Positions 37,898-50,520 of a stretch of DNA of 64,000 nucleotides are shown piece by piece. The stretch's first letter is position 1. Each line of letters opens with the position of its first letter. Under the pieces are notes generated by a model. That model saw only the letters and a program-made list of their open reading frames with translations, had not been told where the DNA came from and did not search any database. The DNA comes from Cloeon dipterum (Eukaryota; Arthropoda; Insecta; Ephemeroptera; Baetidae), in NCBI RefSeq assembly GCF_949628265.1, contig NC_088787.1, forward strand, positions 19,148,501 through 19,212,500. Reading direction: 5' to 3'. The translations under genes were made by a program, and so were the position numbers.

Positions 37898-39989
37898 TCA
37901 GACGTCGTTGGGCTCGTCGTTATTGTTGGTGCTGTCGTCGGTGCTTTCAGACGACGTCGCCGAGGACTGCTCCTCTCCGGTGCTCTTGGAAATGGACGAG
38001 CTGGTCGTCAGGGCGGACAACTTGTAGCCCAAGCTGCGGGTTATCGCCTGCTTCATACCCTCGACGAACTTCTGCGTGCGTCTCGCCGTGTTCTGAATTA
38101 TAAAAGTTAATTTAACAAATTGATCTAAATTGAATTAAAATTTTTAAAAGCTACATGATATTTCCATTATTTACAATAAAGGAAAAAATTCAAAAATAGT
38201 TATTTGGAATATCCTTCTATTTAAACAGGTTCTTTGATATTTAAAAAAATATCATCATCGTTGTGTTTTAAGTTCAAAAATAAATAAAATCCATTTTGAA
38301 AGCTCATATTTTCATCTTCCTCAATAACCGAAAGTTACTTTTGAAAATTCATTTTTTTGTGTTGTTTTTATATTTTTACTTCAACTTTTTTGAGCTTTCC
38401 AACTCTGTTTTCACATATATAAAACAATTGTACCAAGATTATCAGCTATCGCACACTAGAGTCTTACTCAGATAATCGCAAGTTATATTTTAAATTAATT
38501 AAATTATTCTTTAAGCTAAGAAAAGTATTATTTTAAAATTGTATTTCATCTTAATATTAAATGTTTCTTATTCTTTAAAAAATAATTTATTCTGAAAATT
38601 CGTAACTCACCAATATAACTTCACCAACAATTTTGGATACGTCGGTGACCACAGAAAAGGCTGTGCCGAAAAGCTCGCCAGGGATATCGAGCATAACTCT
38701 GTTCGAATCAAATTCCGGCACGTCCTCCTCCGACGGCTTCAAATGAAATCACACATTAATTTAATCCAAACCAAAATCGGTAAGGAGAAAAAAGTGTTGA
38801 AGAGAGCACTCACGTCTGGTTTTGCGGTCGTTGTCGGGAAGACACTCGCCAAAGCCTGCCGGGCGCTCAGCTGCCCCAGGATGCGGGCTTTCAAACTCAA
38901 CAAGGTGTTGATTTTCTGGAGGAAAAAACAAAAGATTTTATTAATGTTAAAATTGCTGTGAAAGAATATTATAGATCGTTTGTTGGGACGTAGGCAACTT
39001 CTTCACTTCGGTGACGTACAGGTTGCCTAGTTTCGAGACTATTTCACGTTCGTTTGTGTGAGAGGTACTAGACGAACTGTTTTCGAGCGCCTAAGGTTAT
39101 AAACGAATCCGTCATTATTCAGGGCAGAGATTTGACTTTCTCATTAGCACATTTAAAAATAATATGTTTACTGCTGATTGCATGTAATGGCAAAGCAAAT
39201 CTTAGGAGTTTGAGCTCTCGTCGTTATCTATTTGGGAATGAAGAGAGATATCACCACCAGGGATTTCTTACATTGATCTGTCCACAACTACCCTTGATTT
39301 ACAATTTATTTTATGTACCTATTGTCATAGTTACAGTTTTAACCTTTAATTTTAATTTTAGGCTCTAGGGTTGAAATTATATTTTTACGGTTTTTAATAA
39401 TATCATTTTATGCAAGAACACAACTTTTTTATAATGAATAAATAAATATAAAATTAAAATTAAAGAATCTTAAAAATATTTTTTAGTTTATAAAAATACT
39501 TTAGATCATATTAAATTATAACAAAATAATTTAAAACTTGACTTTTACAAATTTGTGTTTTTCTATTTCTTAGTTTTTTTTCTTTTTCTCTGTTATTTTA
39601 TATTCTTAATTATCTTGGCAAATACCACGGTAATTAGTGCCAAAAGAGAACAGATAAGAGAGAAAGAAAGTCGGCGGCGCGCTTTGTATGAAAGGATGGG
39701 TTGGCCGGCAACAGCTCTTCGGCGGCCAGCCCGCGTGCCAAGCAGCAACCGCGCATTTATGGAGCGTATAAGAAAGTGGCACACAATATTATACCATACC
39801 CAAGCCCCGGTGTCAGTCAGTCAAACGGCGCGTAAATGCACCTGCGAGATGAAAACAACAAAGCGCGCGGCGGCTAGGCGAGTTGTTTATTGTCCGCGCC
39901 GAAAACAAGGTCTAGGAGAGAAAGAATGGGCCACTCCCAGATCGACTGGACCACATCTCTCTAGTCCGATATCCAATCAAAGGAGCAAA

Positions 39990-40024
<35 letters not shown>

Positions 40025-43000
40025 ATATTGGGCTAGCGTCCGGGAGAAAGCAAAGTGATTCCGACGCCCGACGCTGACACGGAATTCCAGCCGAAAATGC
40101 AAGTTTTTGGCAGCTGAGCTTCATTTTTTACGTCAGCTTACCATTTTTGGCATTCGCTGATTAGGTCCAACCCCGTTTTTTGGAACCGAATCGAAATACT
40201 CTCACGTACTTTCTTTGTGAATCAGCATATGAGCACCCAGCAAAAATTCTCTGCGCTTTTAAGATCAAATAGAAGAAACACTATTTTTTTAAGCAAACAT
40301 TTGTTCCAAAAATATTAAAAATATAACTCATAAAATGTTTGTAAGAGGCAAAAAATAAAACATAAATTGAATATGAATTGCGAGTAAATATATTTTTTAT
40401 TTAATAAGGGATCTTCCCAAAAGAGATTTGGTATGATCTGCAATTTTTAAATTATTTTCTGCACCTATTTTGGAATGGTGTTAGGGCGTCGAATTTTTTT
40501 TAGGTACAAAATGTCAAAGGTTTAAAAAGGGTATTATTTGTTCCAGAGCTGAATAGTTTGATAAATCAAATTTGAATAATCGGTCGATTTTGACCTGCGG
40601 AACATGCTGGATATCACCCCTGACGTGAGACAAGACTATTAGAGCAAGTAAGAAATCGTATCCTTGGCGTCAGGGTAGCTCTCGAGTGATCGATAGCATT
40701 CAATATCAATGTGTATAGGCATTTTAACGACGCCAACAAGCTCTGAATTGGTGCAATCTGCAAGATTTGCACATCGTTAAAAAGGCCGCAAGTTGAGAGC
40801 TTTAAGAATATGTGCAACTTGACCCTGTGGAAACCATTTTGGTACTCAGGAAACACAATATATCCTCGGAATTAATTCACTTCGGGATATATTTCAGAAT
40901 TTTATAATCCTTAAAATTGAAGGTTCTGGGCAGTTAAGATACAGTTTTTGTAGTATCGTGTACTTAACAATGATTTTTAATGCTAATAATTAGATGGTTG
41001 ATTGAAAAGTGAGAAGTTTCTGCAATTATCAATCAAGCCCAAATGAAACAAAAATTGGAACTGTTTTATTATCTGCAAAGGAAAATATCAGAAATATTTA
41101 AAACACGTTCTATTATTTTCTTCAAAAAGCATGGCTTTGTTAAAAAAATGACTTTCAAGGCTTCTTTGGTTGTGCGTTTTATCAGGCTTGAAATTGCATG
41201 ATTTTATGTTCTCATGATTCATTAAATGAAAGCAAATAAAAAAGCTACAGTCTAAAATTTCACACCGCCAAGAATTTAGTAATCCAAGGTGAGTTTTGCC
41301 AATCGCATTTGGGCCAATTATACATCATGGAGCTGCATAGCGTGTCAAGCAAGTTAATTGTCTCTGGCGTGGAGCTGGCATTGAGCTCTTCGCCGTGTCG
41401 CGCTCACTGTGCGTATGCTCTATTAAAAATCCTCACGCGCTCGCATTTTGACTATGTCGACACCATATCCGAAAGCAATTTGTGAATTCGCCCGTGCTAA
41501 GAGACGGGGCCGTAATTATACGGCTGCTCACTCGCACGATTCTCTTGTTATTCCAATATGTAATTTTCAAAACGGCCATAGAATATATTATGCTCGTTCA
41601 TTGTAGAGTAAGCGTCTCCAGTAAACAGAGAAGGTTCCCAAGAAAAGCTTTTCTCGGCACAGCCAATAAATCAATAAAAATGGTAATCTGACTTTTTATG
41701 AATTGCATTTTTAGCTTTATCTTAACAACATTCTTTGGCATTTAGCTCATGGCATTTGATTTATTTTAAAAGGTGCTTTCTCCTCATTTAATTCAAAACG
41801 TCCAGAGCATATTTAAAAAATTATATTTCTCAATAAGTGCAAAATAGTGAAAACAGACGAGGATAAAAATATTTGAAGATTTAGTTTCCAAAAGCCCATA
41901 TCATGTTTCGTCGCAGAAAAAGACTCTGGACAATAAATGCACTGTCACAAATGTTTTCCTTTCTGAATTAAGAAGCTGCCCACTCAAGAAGCTCGCAATT
42001 TTCTTCCTGGAAAAGCTCTAACGTTCGTAAGACAAAAAGAATTCCTTATTTGCCATGCTTGACGCTCGAGCATCAAATGCAAGGCACACTATTTGATTTT
42101 GTATATGAAATGCGTGACGCAAGCAGGCACGCATTATTAGATAAAAGGATTCGAGACGCACGCCAGCAAATCTTGACGAGAGTGCAGCGCACATAGAAAA
42201 GAGGAATTGACGATGTTTGCCTTTCGATCTCTTCACGCACGCTTTGTGTTTTGTGTTCGAGTCTGCTGCGTGTGTGGTGCAGCTGCGAGTTACATAATTA
42301 TACAACACACGCGCAATTAGATGAGTGCGCTATTCTAGCGACACAGACGCCGAATCATCCGACAAGGTTACGAGCGCGCACTTTCATTCATTGAACTTTT
42401 CTTCTTTCTCCTCACAGAAGTGCTGACTTATCAAAACACCTTTGCCTCTTGTTTTTTCATCGCAGCCTATTTGTGTCGTTCTCGTTACGCAGCAAGGCCG
42501 CGTGTCTCATGTTGATTTTTTACTTGACGCGTTTCTTGCTCATTTGTGCTCAATTGTACTCAGCACAATCGCCCAAAGTCAATATGTGTGTTCACTTTGA
42601 TTAGTTGAAGAGAGATTGACATATTTTTTTCATCACAAGTGCTAACTGCTAACCCATTGTCTTTGTTCGTTTAATAAAGGCAGTTGTGCAATTTCTCATG
42701 GAGACTGGAGCGAGTAATAAAAGTAATTCTAAGAACTGCATTATTTTTTAGTAATTTCAACAAACCAGTGACACGGAAATGATTTCAAGGCCTCCTCCGC
42801 CGCCCAAAATTGCACATATTTGCGGTCAAATTTGCCCGAAAATTATGGCTTTATTGATTGCCGATGGGTCACGTTCATTGCGTGTGAACAAACTGCGGCT
42901 GCGAACGCCCAAATATCGATGCTCTCGAAAGGAAACAACCAGTGATTATCTGTCGACATCCACTGATATCAAATAGAAACTCACCCAAAACAGAATGTTG

Positions 43001-44139
43001 AGCAAAATTCTCGCTTTCCTCTTCTCTCTGGGAGAGCGATCGGACAGGTCTGGTCCGAAAACCTCTTCCGGATGAACAAATGGCTGAAAATAAAATTAAT
43101 AATATAAACAACTGTTGGAAAATCAAATTTTACTTTCACTTTACTGGAAAACATTCGTCTGCAAAGGATATGGAAAGAAAATTGTGGAAGTTAGAAAACT
43201 TGATCATATAAAAAAGCAGATTTATAACTCCATTTAAACTGTAATTACAGACAAGGTTTGCACCGCGAAAAACTAATAATTAACTTAAATTAAAGCTGAG
43301 AATTTTTCCCCACGAAAATTTTTTTCTGTCGGTGGGTTGTCCAATTGAAAAAAGGTGCAGGGAAGGACATTTGTACAGAACCTTGAATATATTTTGGCTG
43401 TCGAGCAACTGCTAACTGTAAAATAGTTTAAGCTTGAAGCATTTTTCACTACTATTATTTGGGCTGTGAATTTTAGACGGTTTATTGGTGTAAAATATAT
43501 GGTTTTAGATGGATTTTGACACATCATTCCTCTTTAATCTACATGTTTTCCAATGATGTTTTTTTTTAAATCCAAGGTTTTTATCGAAAACGTTAATCTT
43601 TATATGATCGATTGCACCAAAAGCACGAACTTAAAATAAAAAGAGTTGCAGTCAATTTTTTTCATTTTTCTTCCAATCTGTGCAATTATTGCAACATGAA
43701 AAACTTTAAGCTGATTAAGATATCATTGTTTCAAGATGGTTTAAATAATATGTTTCAAATGGCTTACAATTGCATAATTCATACTCATTAGAACATCCAG
43801 CATCGAGTGACATTTAAAAAAAAAATCACAGCCCTAAATTATTATTTAAAAAAAAACAATTCAATAAAATCGTATCAAATGTACTGTAAACAAATAAAAA
43901 TATTGCTCAGTGAACATTTTTAATTAAAACATGCACCTTTAATTTCTATGTATCAATTCTTACGACCTTCCGACGCATTTTTCCTTATTACTTCATACCT
44001 GGTGCTCGATCGGGTTGAGTCCATCCTCCTCAGGAAGGGTGGTTTGTCTGCGCAGTCTTCGGTTGGCCACGGGGTTGGCCACAACAGTGTGCACCACCAA
44101 GAGCGCCAGCAAACACCACGCCCGCCACCGCACCTTCAT
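37898..44139 (-). CDS. Secreted orphan protein B, 248 aa, 6 coding exons
   Basis: Exons in transcript order: 44139-43999, 43083-42985, 39090-39007, 38915-38814, 38736-38611, 38092-37898. They sum to 747 nt, or 248 aa, and all introns are phase 0. Exon 1 encodes a signal peptide (WCLLALLVVHTVVA) and then a polybasic processing site (NRRLRRQ). Exon 2 has a second basic cluster (REKRKAR). Exons 3-5 encode amphipathic helices with a T/P linker (FPTTTAKPD) and an acidic stretch (PSEEDVPE). Exon 6 ends in a Ser/Asp/Asn-rich tail (DDSTNNNDEPNDV). No cysteine follows the signal peptide. The exon 3 donor (GTGAAG) was chosen to keep frame. Intron 2 is about 3.9 kb. A splice acceptor 11 bases before the ATG shows a spliced 5' UTR. 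No family is recognised. Confidence 0.75.
39091..42984. other. Intron 2 of secreted protein B gene
   Basis: A 3.9-kb intron with no coding frame of note. It contains an (AC)n microsatellite, a GC-richer island around 39650-40110, and another at 41330-42600 with no recognised function. Confidence 0.45.
39989..40022. repeat. (AC)n microsatellite
   Basis: About 34 bases of AC dinucleotides inside intron 2 of the secreted protein B gene. Confidence 0.95.
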
Positions 44140-46374
44140 CTTGCGAGCCGCTGAAATAAAAAACCGATTAGCTCGTTAGATTTTCACGAGTAAGGATCGT
44201 ATCACACGGCAATTTTTTGCTTTTGAGCAAATTCAAGGATGTTTCACATGTTAATATCCTTGTCAGTATTTGCGTACATGCGGTCTCAATACACGCGTGT
44301 GCATAAAGGGATTCTTGTGTGAAGCGACCATGAAAACTTATTCATGCTCAACCTTGGGCTCGGTGGCAAAAAAATCTTCACTTGAGCCATTTAAATAAAT
44401 TCTAATAATTGAAAAGGGATGCTCTCTGCGTTGAAGAACAAAAGCCAAATTCGGCAGTTGCAAATTTTATTCGCCTCAAGGTTTCCAACATCTAGGAAAT
44501 GCCATTCGAGGAGAATAGGATGGTGTGTGTGTGTGTATTTGTTTTAATAACGAGCCATTTGCACAAATGCTGCATCATTCCTCTCGAAGTCATTCAGATT
44601 CGCAACCTTGGCTTGACCATTAGATTTTACACATGCATTGTTGGCAGGAGTGGAGAAGCTGTGTGTGCGGTGTGCGATCATCAATCCTGGCCGAATGAAA
44701 ACAAGAGCATAACAAGGCACGGAATCACGGATGGCATTGGAGGCGAGAAGAAGCAAAAAGGGCGGCTCGTTTTGTAACCAGTATTCAACACGTAATTCCT
44801 GCAATCAGCACGGCTGTGATTACAGAGCGGCGGGTGCAACAAAACAACAGCAATATATATGAGTTATGTTCAATAAAGTAGTACTAAAACAACGAGAAAT
44901 TTTAAAATGATTAATTGGTTTATGGCGAGAATAGAAATTTTATTAAAATGAGGTTTAGATTGAAGAGCCTTAATTTCTGGTTGCTTTATTATGATTATGA
45001 AGATATAAAGAGACCCCTTTCTTGTTTTTAATTATCACGTTCAGATTACTCAATTTTGTTCCCTTTTAATTTATCTAAACTTTAAATTATGAAAGGTTAT
45101 GTACGTCTTTATATTTGTGTTGCAAAGTAAACCCATAGACTTAGTGGGTATATGGCTTAAATATTATAGCAACCATTAAATACTAACTACGATTGCAAAG
45201 TGAATTGCAAAGACTTGCCGCCAGGCAGAGTAGTGCCGATTCATGCAAAGATCAATTAAAGCGATTCACTAGTTAACCTCTCTGAATGTGTTCTGAACTA
45301 ATTCGTACAATTATCTCTGCTGCTTCAAACGTACACATTATAAATCAAAAGTGTGTAGCAACACATACATATTGGCAATCCACTCGGCGACACAGCTATA
45401 ATCAGCGGAGTAAAACCTTTTTTTAATTCCCCTTTGATTGATACAAACAATTTGTCTAGGCGCGTTTAATCCATCTCTTCACGCGTATAGCCTTGCCCGC
45501 GACCACGCTTTTTCTTTCACCGTATGTGTTGCTCAACCGCCGCCGAGTGTCCGTTTCCAGTTTTCCTTTACTCATTCAGACAGTCAGTCAGTCAGAGGTG
45601 AGGCCTTAGGAAAAAATGCAGCACACCCAGCAGCCTCTCATAAGTCACCTCGATTAAAACGAACGGCGGCGGGGCACGCAACCAAATTGCGAGTGTGTGC
45701 GGTCCGAGGCGGATTTAAAATGAGTCACGGCTGCCGGTTTGCACAACCAAAATAACAACTCTTTAAAGGCAGCAAACATCTTTAGAGGTTTTTCACTTAT
45801 GAATTAAATTTCGGGAACGTTTTTGTGGCATTTGAACAGAAGACGATGTAAATCAGTTCACATGGCGCGGGAAAAGAAACCGAAAGTGTGCCAAATTTCC
45901 CATCGCAGCTGCTAAACGTTTAGCTGAACAATGATGAGAAGAAATCTCTTGGTTGCTGTCTCAAAAATAAATTATAATCTTCGTTGCCGAGCTAAAATTT
46001 GCATACGGAATTAATCGAAAGTGACGCTCGCGTCCGCATATCGTGCTGAAAGGATCGAACGCCTACGATGCATGAGAAAGATAAACTTTTCAAATGCAAA
46101 TAAAAAATAAATCGTGGCACTACGGTTTCTAGCAGTTGAAAGCTATTTGTGGCGATTCATAATATTAATTTTATTCGATTTTTGTTCGTTATAATTTTTT
46201 AGTTGAAGGAAATTCATTTGAAATTATTTTTAATTTTTGACAGCAATTATCAGGTGGTTGAAATTCTATTTTTAATAACAATCCCTAGAATGTGAAATGA
46301 TAAGTAAAGATGGAGTAACTGTAAAATTTTGGAATTTTTCGCATATAGAAAAAAAAATCATTGATTTTGAGCCC

Positions 46375-46555
46375 TCTTGACGCAATCTATCCAATGGTGT
46401 AAGGTAAATTTCCCTTCTGGTGAAATAAAAATCACGATTTTCGATTGGAAGACAGTGCTCGCTTCTTGATTAGCATGCCAAGTTTTGAATCGATTTTCTC
46501 ACAAATCTAAATGGCTAGCAGGGTCAATTTTAGCTGTTTCCCAATTTTAGGTGAG
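46375..46555 (+). repeat. Dispersed repeat family, copy 2
   Basis: It aligns along its length with the copy at 36865-37045 and shares the conserved end CAATTTTAGCTGTTTCCCAA. It also aligns with the third copy at 49715-49875 through the CAATGGTGTA / CAACGGTGTA segment on its left side. Confidence 0.6.
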
Positions 46556-49500
46556 GCATTATTTGTTTTGAGAATTGATATTTTAGTACGTATTCATTTA
46601 TTTGTTCTCCTTTCTTGTTTTTATTATATGTAGATTTTGTTATCTAAAAATAAAAATTATCTCGTTTTTTTCCTAAATAAACTGAATATTTTTGGTTGGC
46701 TTAAAATTTTGATTACGGTAAAATCACCCATTCATCCTTTTATATGCTCTTGAGCAATTATAATTAAAACAGCTGTTTTAAAAATTCAACATTTTTAATT
46801 ATTTAGATTAATTTTTTGAGGAGAAACCATGCAGAGATTCAACATCTTTGGTGACACATGCAGATTACACACATAATTTCGCAACAAAACGCCTCGAACT
46901 GCGACGAAAAGAAAGAAAGTTTGACCTTTGCTGTTGTTTTTTACTCGCGTACTCGCACGAATATTCTGCACGTGCGCACCCCCCTGCTCGCTTGTTATGC
47001 TCGCCAGCAGCAGAGAGAAAGAGTGGATTTGATTTACGATTCGGGCCTTTCTCAATTTCACTCATTGTTGGCGTCCGAAGAAGGAAAAGATCCGTTTGGC
47101 ACCGGCTTTAATGAATTCAGCCTTATATGAGGCGTGAACGCGCGCGGTTATAAAACCAGCTTTAAGGCGTTTGATATGGAAACAAGAAAGGCCAAATGTC
47201 ACTCTACATGGCCCCGCGCAGGGACGAAAGTGTCAAAAGACGGGTCAGCGGGTCACTCGTTGTTTTCGGAATTTTATATCGGTGTTAATTCATTTAGAAA
47301 TTATGAATTGGTAATGAAAACAAACTTTCCTCAATTAAATAAGAAAGGTGGATCAATTTCCCAGCAAGAATGCCAAATAAATTAGGTATTTTTTTGCATT
47401 TTTAACCCACTATAAATCTTGTAAAGATGGGAAATTTATATTATTTTTAATTTAACTCAAGATAAAATTCAAGGTAACAAAGTGTAAACTTTTTTTGATG
47501 ATTTTTAAATGCTGATACACCTATTCTTAGAAGCCTGAGGTTTATCTCGTCAATGAAAACTCTGGCTGAGTAAAGGAACTTCCTCGATAGTAAAATAAAT
47601 TTGATAAATAATGCTGTTTTTTTTCTTATTGAAATTAGGTAAAAAAAAGTTTAAAAAAATATCCTGCGACAATAGGTATCCTTTCCGTTTATGAAAGCTT
47701 CCATATTTAATAGGAAAACAATAATTCAATCTTCACATTCTATTAATTATGAGAATTACGAAAAGTATTTTCAGTTTATCAATTTCATTGTGCTATATTG
47801 AGCTAAAAGATTATGAACATAAACTTTCAACTTGCATAGGTATACATATTTTAAAATTTATATAAGCATGCTTATTAATTTAATAGTATAATAACTAGCT
47901 GAGAAAAAATGATTAAACTAATGTTAAAATTGTATAAATAAGTATTTAATCTAAAAATTTTATTTAATAAATATGATTTATTTTTTATAAAAAACACAAA
48001 TATGTAAAATTATTTTATGTCTTCTGAAAAATAAATAAATTACATTACTAAAAATTTTTAAAATATTAATTACGTTTAAATTTACTATTATCAAATTTGT
48101 TCTTTAATCTTTGCTCAAGGCTACACGTAACATACAAAATTTTTGAATTCAAGTATGCCGTAACAACGTAAAAAATCAATGAATAAATCGTAATTTTAAT
48201 TAAATTTTACGACTGCTCACAATGAAAGGCCACTCGGCGTCGATTTTCTCGGGTGGGTGCTAAAATCTTTCTGCAGACACTACCGATGAAATTAAGCAAT
48301 TAATCGGTGAGTCTGAGAGATAAGAGGTCGACAGTCTCGTCTCGTCTTGCAAATTGGCCAACGCACTCGAGGGGGAACCTGAGTAGGATGCTCCGGTGTC
48401 CGTTTCCCAATGGCCTACGAGATTAATTTTCCGTGATGCGATGGGGAATTTGAGCCTCGGAGGGTTCGCAGCCGCCACCGCTGCATATATACACATACAC
48501 ATTTATTTAATAATAGCTTGGCCAAACACACAAACACAGAGAAAGTAGGGAAAGTGCTCGGGGACAGCCGCCGCCGCCGCCGTGAGTCCATTCGGCTGCT
48601 TTTTCTCCTCGCGCCACGACGCGAATTATTCGTCGCTCGTGTCCGCTAATCGACAAGCCCTTGACATTTCTCAGTGAAAGATCGGCCACTCGATTGCCCC
48701 TGTTCTTTTAAATGTTTTTAATCTCTCTTGAGCCGATCGGCACGGCGGGTGGTGAGCGCTTTTTGCTACCGTGGGAAAATGCACAGTCCTGGTTCCTTTG
48801 TTCGCGGCAAATCGCAGCTAAACTCCCAATTACTCCTTACAAGCTGCGTGAAACGAAATTTATTGAATGTATTTCTGCTGGTTTCGATCCCAGATTACCT
48901 ATTGGAGAGCGAAACTAATGCGGCTTTGCATAGTTAGCTGAAGAAGAAAGGATTTTTCTGACAGACACGAACCATACCGAAAGCAGAAGTTATTGTTGTT
49001 GTTATAAGTTTTGTGGGAAAATTTGATGTAGGTCAAACAAATCCTTCACTGCTTATTAGTTAGTTGTTATTACAACCAAATAATTCTTTCTTCCTGTTTT
49101 GTTAAAAAAAAATGTATTTTTGTAAACGGAATGATTTTTAATTTCATTTTTAGTTCATTCAATGTGAAGTTTTTTAATCTAAAACTTTTTTGTACGCTTT
49201 AAGAAAAAGGGGTAAACTGTGTAGGGTGAATTTAATTCTACTGATTTTACAATGCCTGTTTGTTCGCTTGTGGGTGTAGCCATTGTAGAAAATAAATAAC
49301 ATTATTTTGTATTATTTCAAACATCTTAAAATCGGACTCATAGTCTAGTTTGTATGAAACAATTCGTCATTTGCAAATGTCCTCAGAGTGCGGATCCGTC
49401 AACAGATGGCACCACCCTATACTTACACTTTCAAAGCATTTGTAGCGGTACAACAACGCGGTCCTGCTTTTTGTTGGAAGCCAACAACTGTCGGCGGTTT

Positions 49501-49714
49501 GAATTATTGTAATTTTGCATTATTGTTTAACAGCAGCAACAATTGAAAATTATTTAAACTGTTGGATGCCTTAAACAATTGACCGATAAACAATTTGTTC
49601 AACAATTTGCAATAATAAAAAAATGACCTTCCTACAATAAAAATTCAAATTTTGCCAATTTTCTCCAAAATTTACAGTGCTCGAAAACATTTTCTTGGCA
49701 TATTCCGATTCCTC

Positions 49715-49875
49715 TCGTCGAGATCTGTTCAACGGTGTATGCCACTTATTGGGGAAACTCTTGGTTTTGAAATTAAATCGGATTTCAAGTAAGGAGACAG
49801 CCATTGCCATTTGAAAAGCACGGTAACTTTCAAGCTAATTTTCTCAAAAAATTACAGCGCTCCTTAGGTCAATTT
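49715..49875 (+). repeat. Dispersed repeat family, copy 3
   Basis: A more diverged copy. Shared features are CAACGGTGTA at the left, a middle ATTTTCTCA segment (here CTAATTTTCTCAAAAAA) and GGTCAATTTAGGCTTT at the right, in the same order and spacing as copies 1 and 2. Confidence 0.5.
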
Positions 49876-50439
49876 AGGCTTTAACTGAATCCTAAGGGAT
49901 CAGTTTTTGCATTGGCAACAAGCATTTTCCAGGCTTTTCCAGTATCATTCCTCTTTAAGAATTGCAACAGCGAGGACAGTATGACAAAATATTTGTTTTT
50001 TGGTAGTTGATAATTGTGGCTGATCTGGAGCACAAACGCTCGACACCGTAGTGCAACACCAATGTGCTGGATTAATGACGGCGATTCAAAGTCGGTCCAG
50101 TTAAATTTTTCTTGGCTTTCCAAACATTTTACACTTAAAAGATTTATTTCTGTCTTGCTTAAGCCATATAAATCAGTTCAGCAAATCTCCTTAGGAATGC
50201 ATAAAAATCTTTGTTGACATTTCAACGGCGATTGGCTGGACGGATTTTTGTTTTCAGCATATCAATTGAATCAATTTTAAGAGCAAAATGCACAGTAGCA
50301 AGATTGAGTCTGAAATCGTGATTAACCGGTGATCCCATCTATACTAAACATAAATATTCAACGGCACGTGACAACGTCGAATCAATTTTTTGTTTCACGC
50401 GTTTATGCAGATCCTGCTTGCCATTTTTTGCCTTTGTTC

Positions 50440-50520
50440 ATGTAATTTAATTATTGATTTAATTGTACGAAATGTTATGAGTCATGAACAATAAACAACA
50501 AATAAATAAATAAATAAATA
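50440..50520 (+). mobile_element. Possible retroposon 3' tail ending in (AAAT)n
   Basis: The segment ATGAGTCATGAACAATAAACA runs into a tetranucleotide AAAT tail at about 50500-50520. A similar TGAATCATGAACAATACACA occurs at about 54503-54522. This suggests a shared 3' end of an old element. No target duplication was found. Confidence 0.35.

Noticed and set aside
39555-40025. 156-aa plus-strand open frame ending in a His-Thr run
   Set aside because: It ends in the AC microsatellite, lies within an intron of the minus-strand gene, and shows no family resemblance.
48260-48502. Minus-strand 80-aa frame with protein-like composition
   Set aside because: It has no signal peptide or motif, no clear splice sites linking it to other exons, and sits in a GC-richer island where chance frames are common. 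It was kept out for lack of support.
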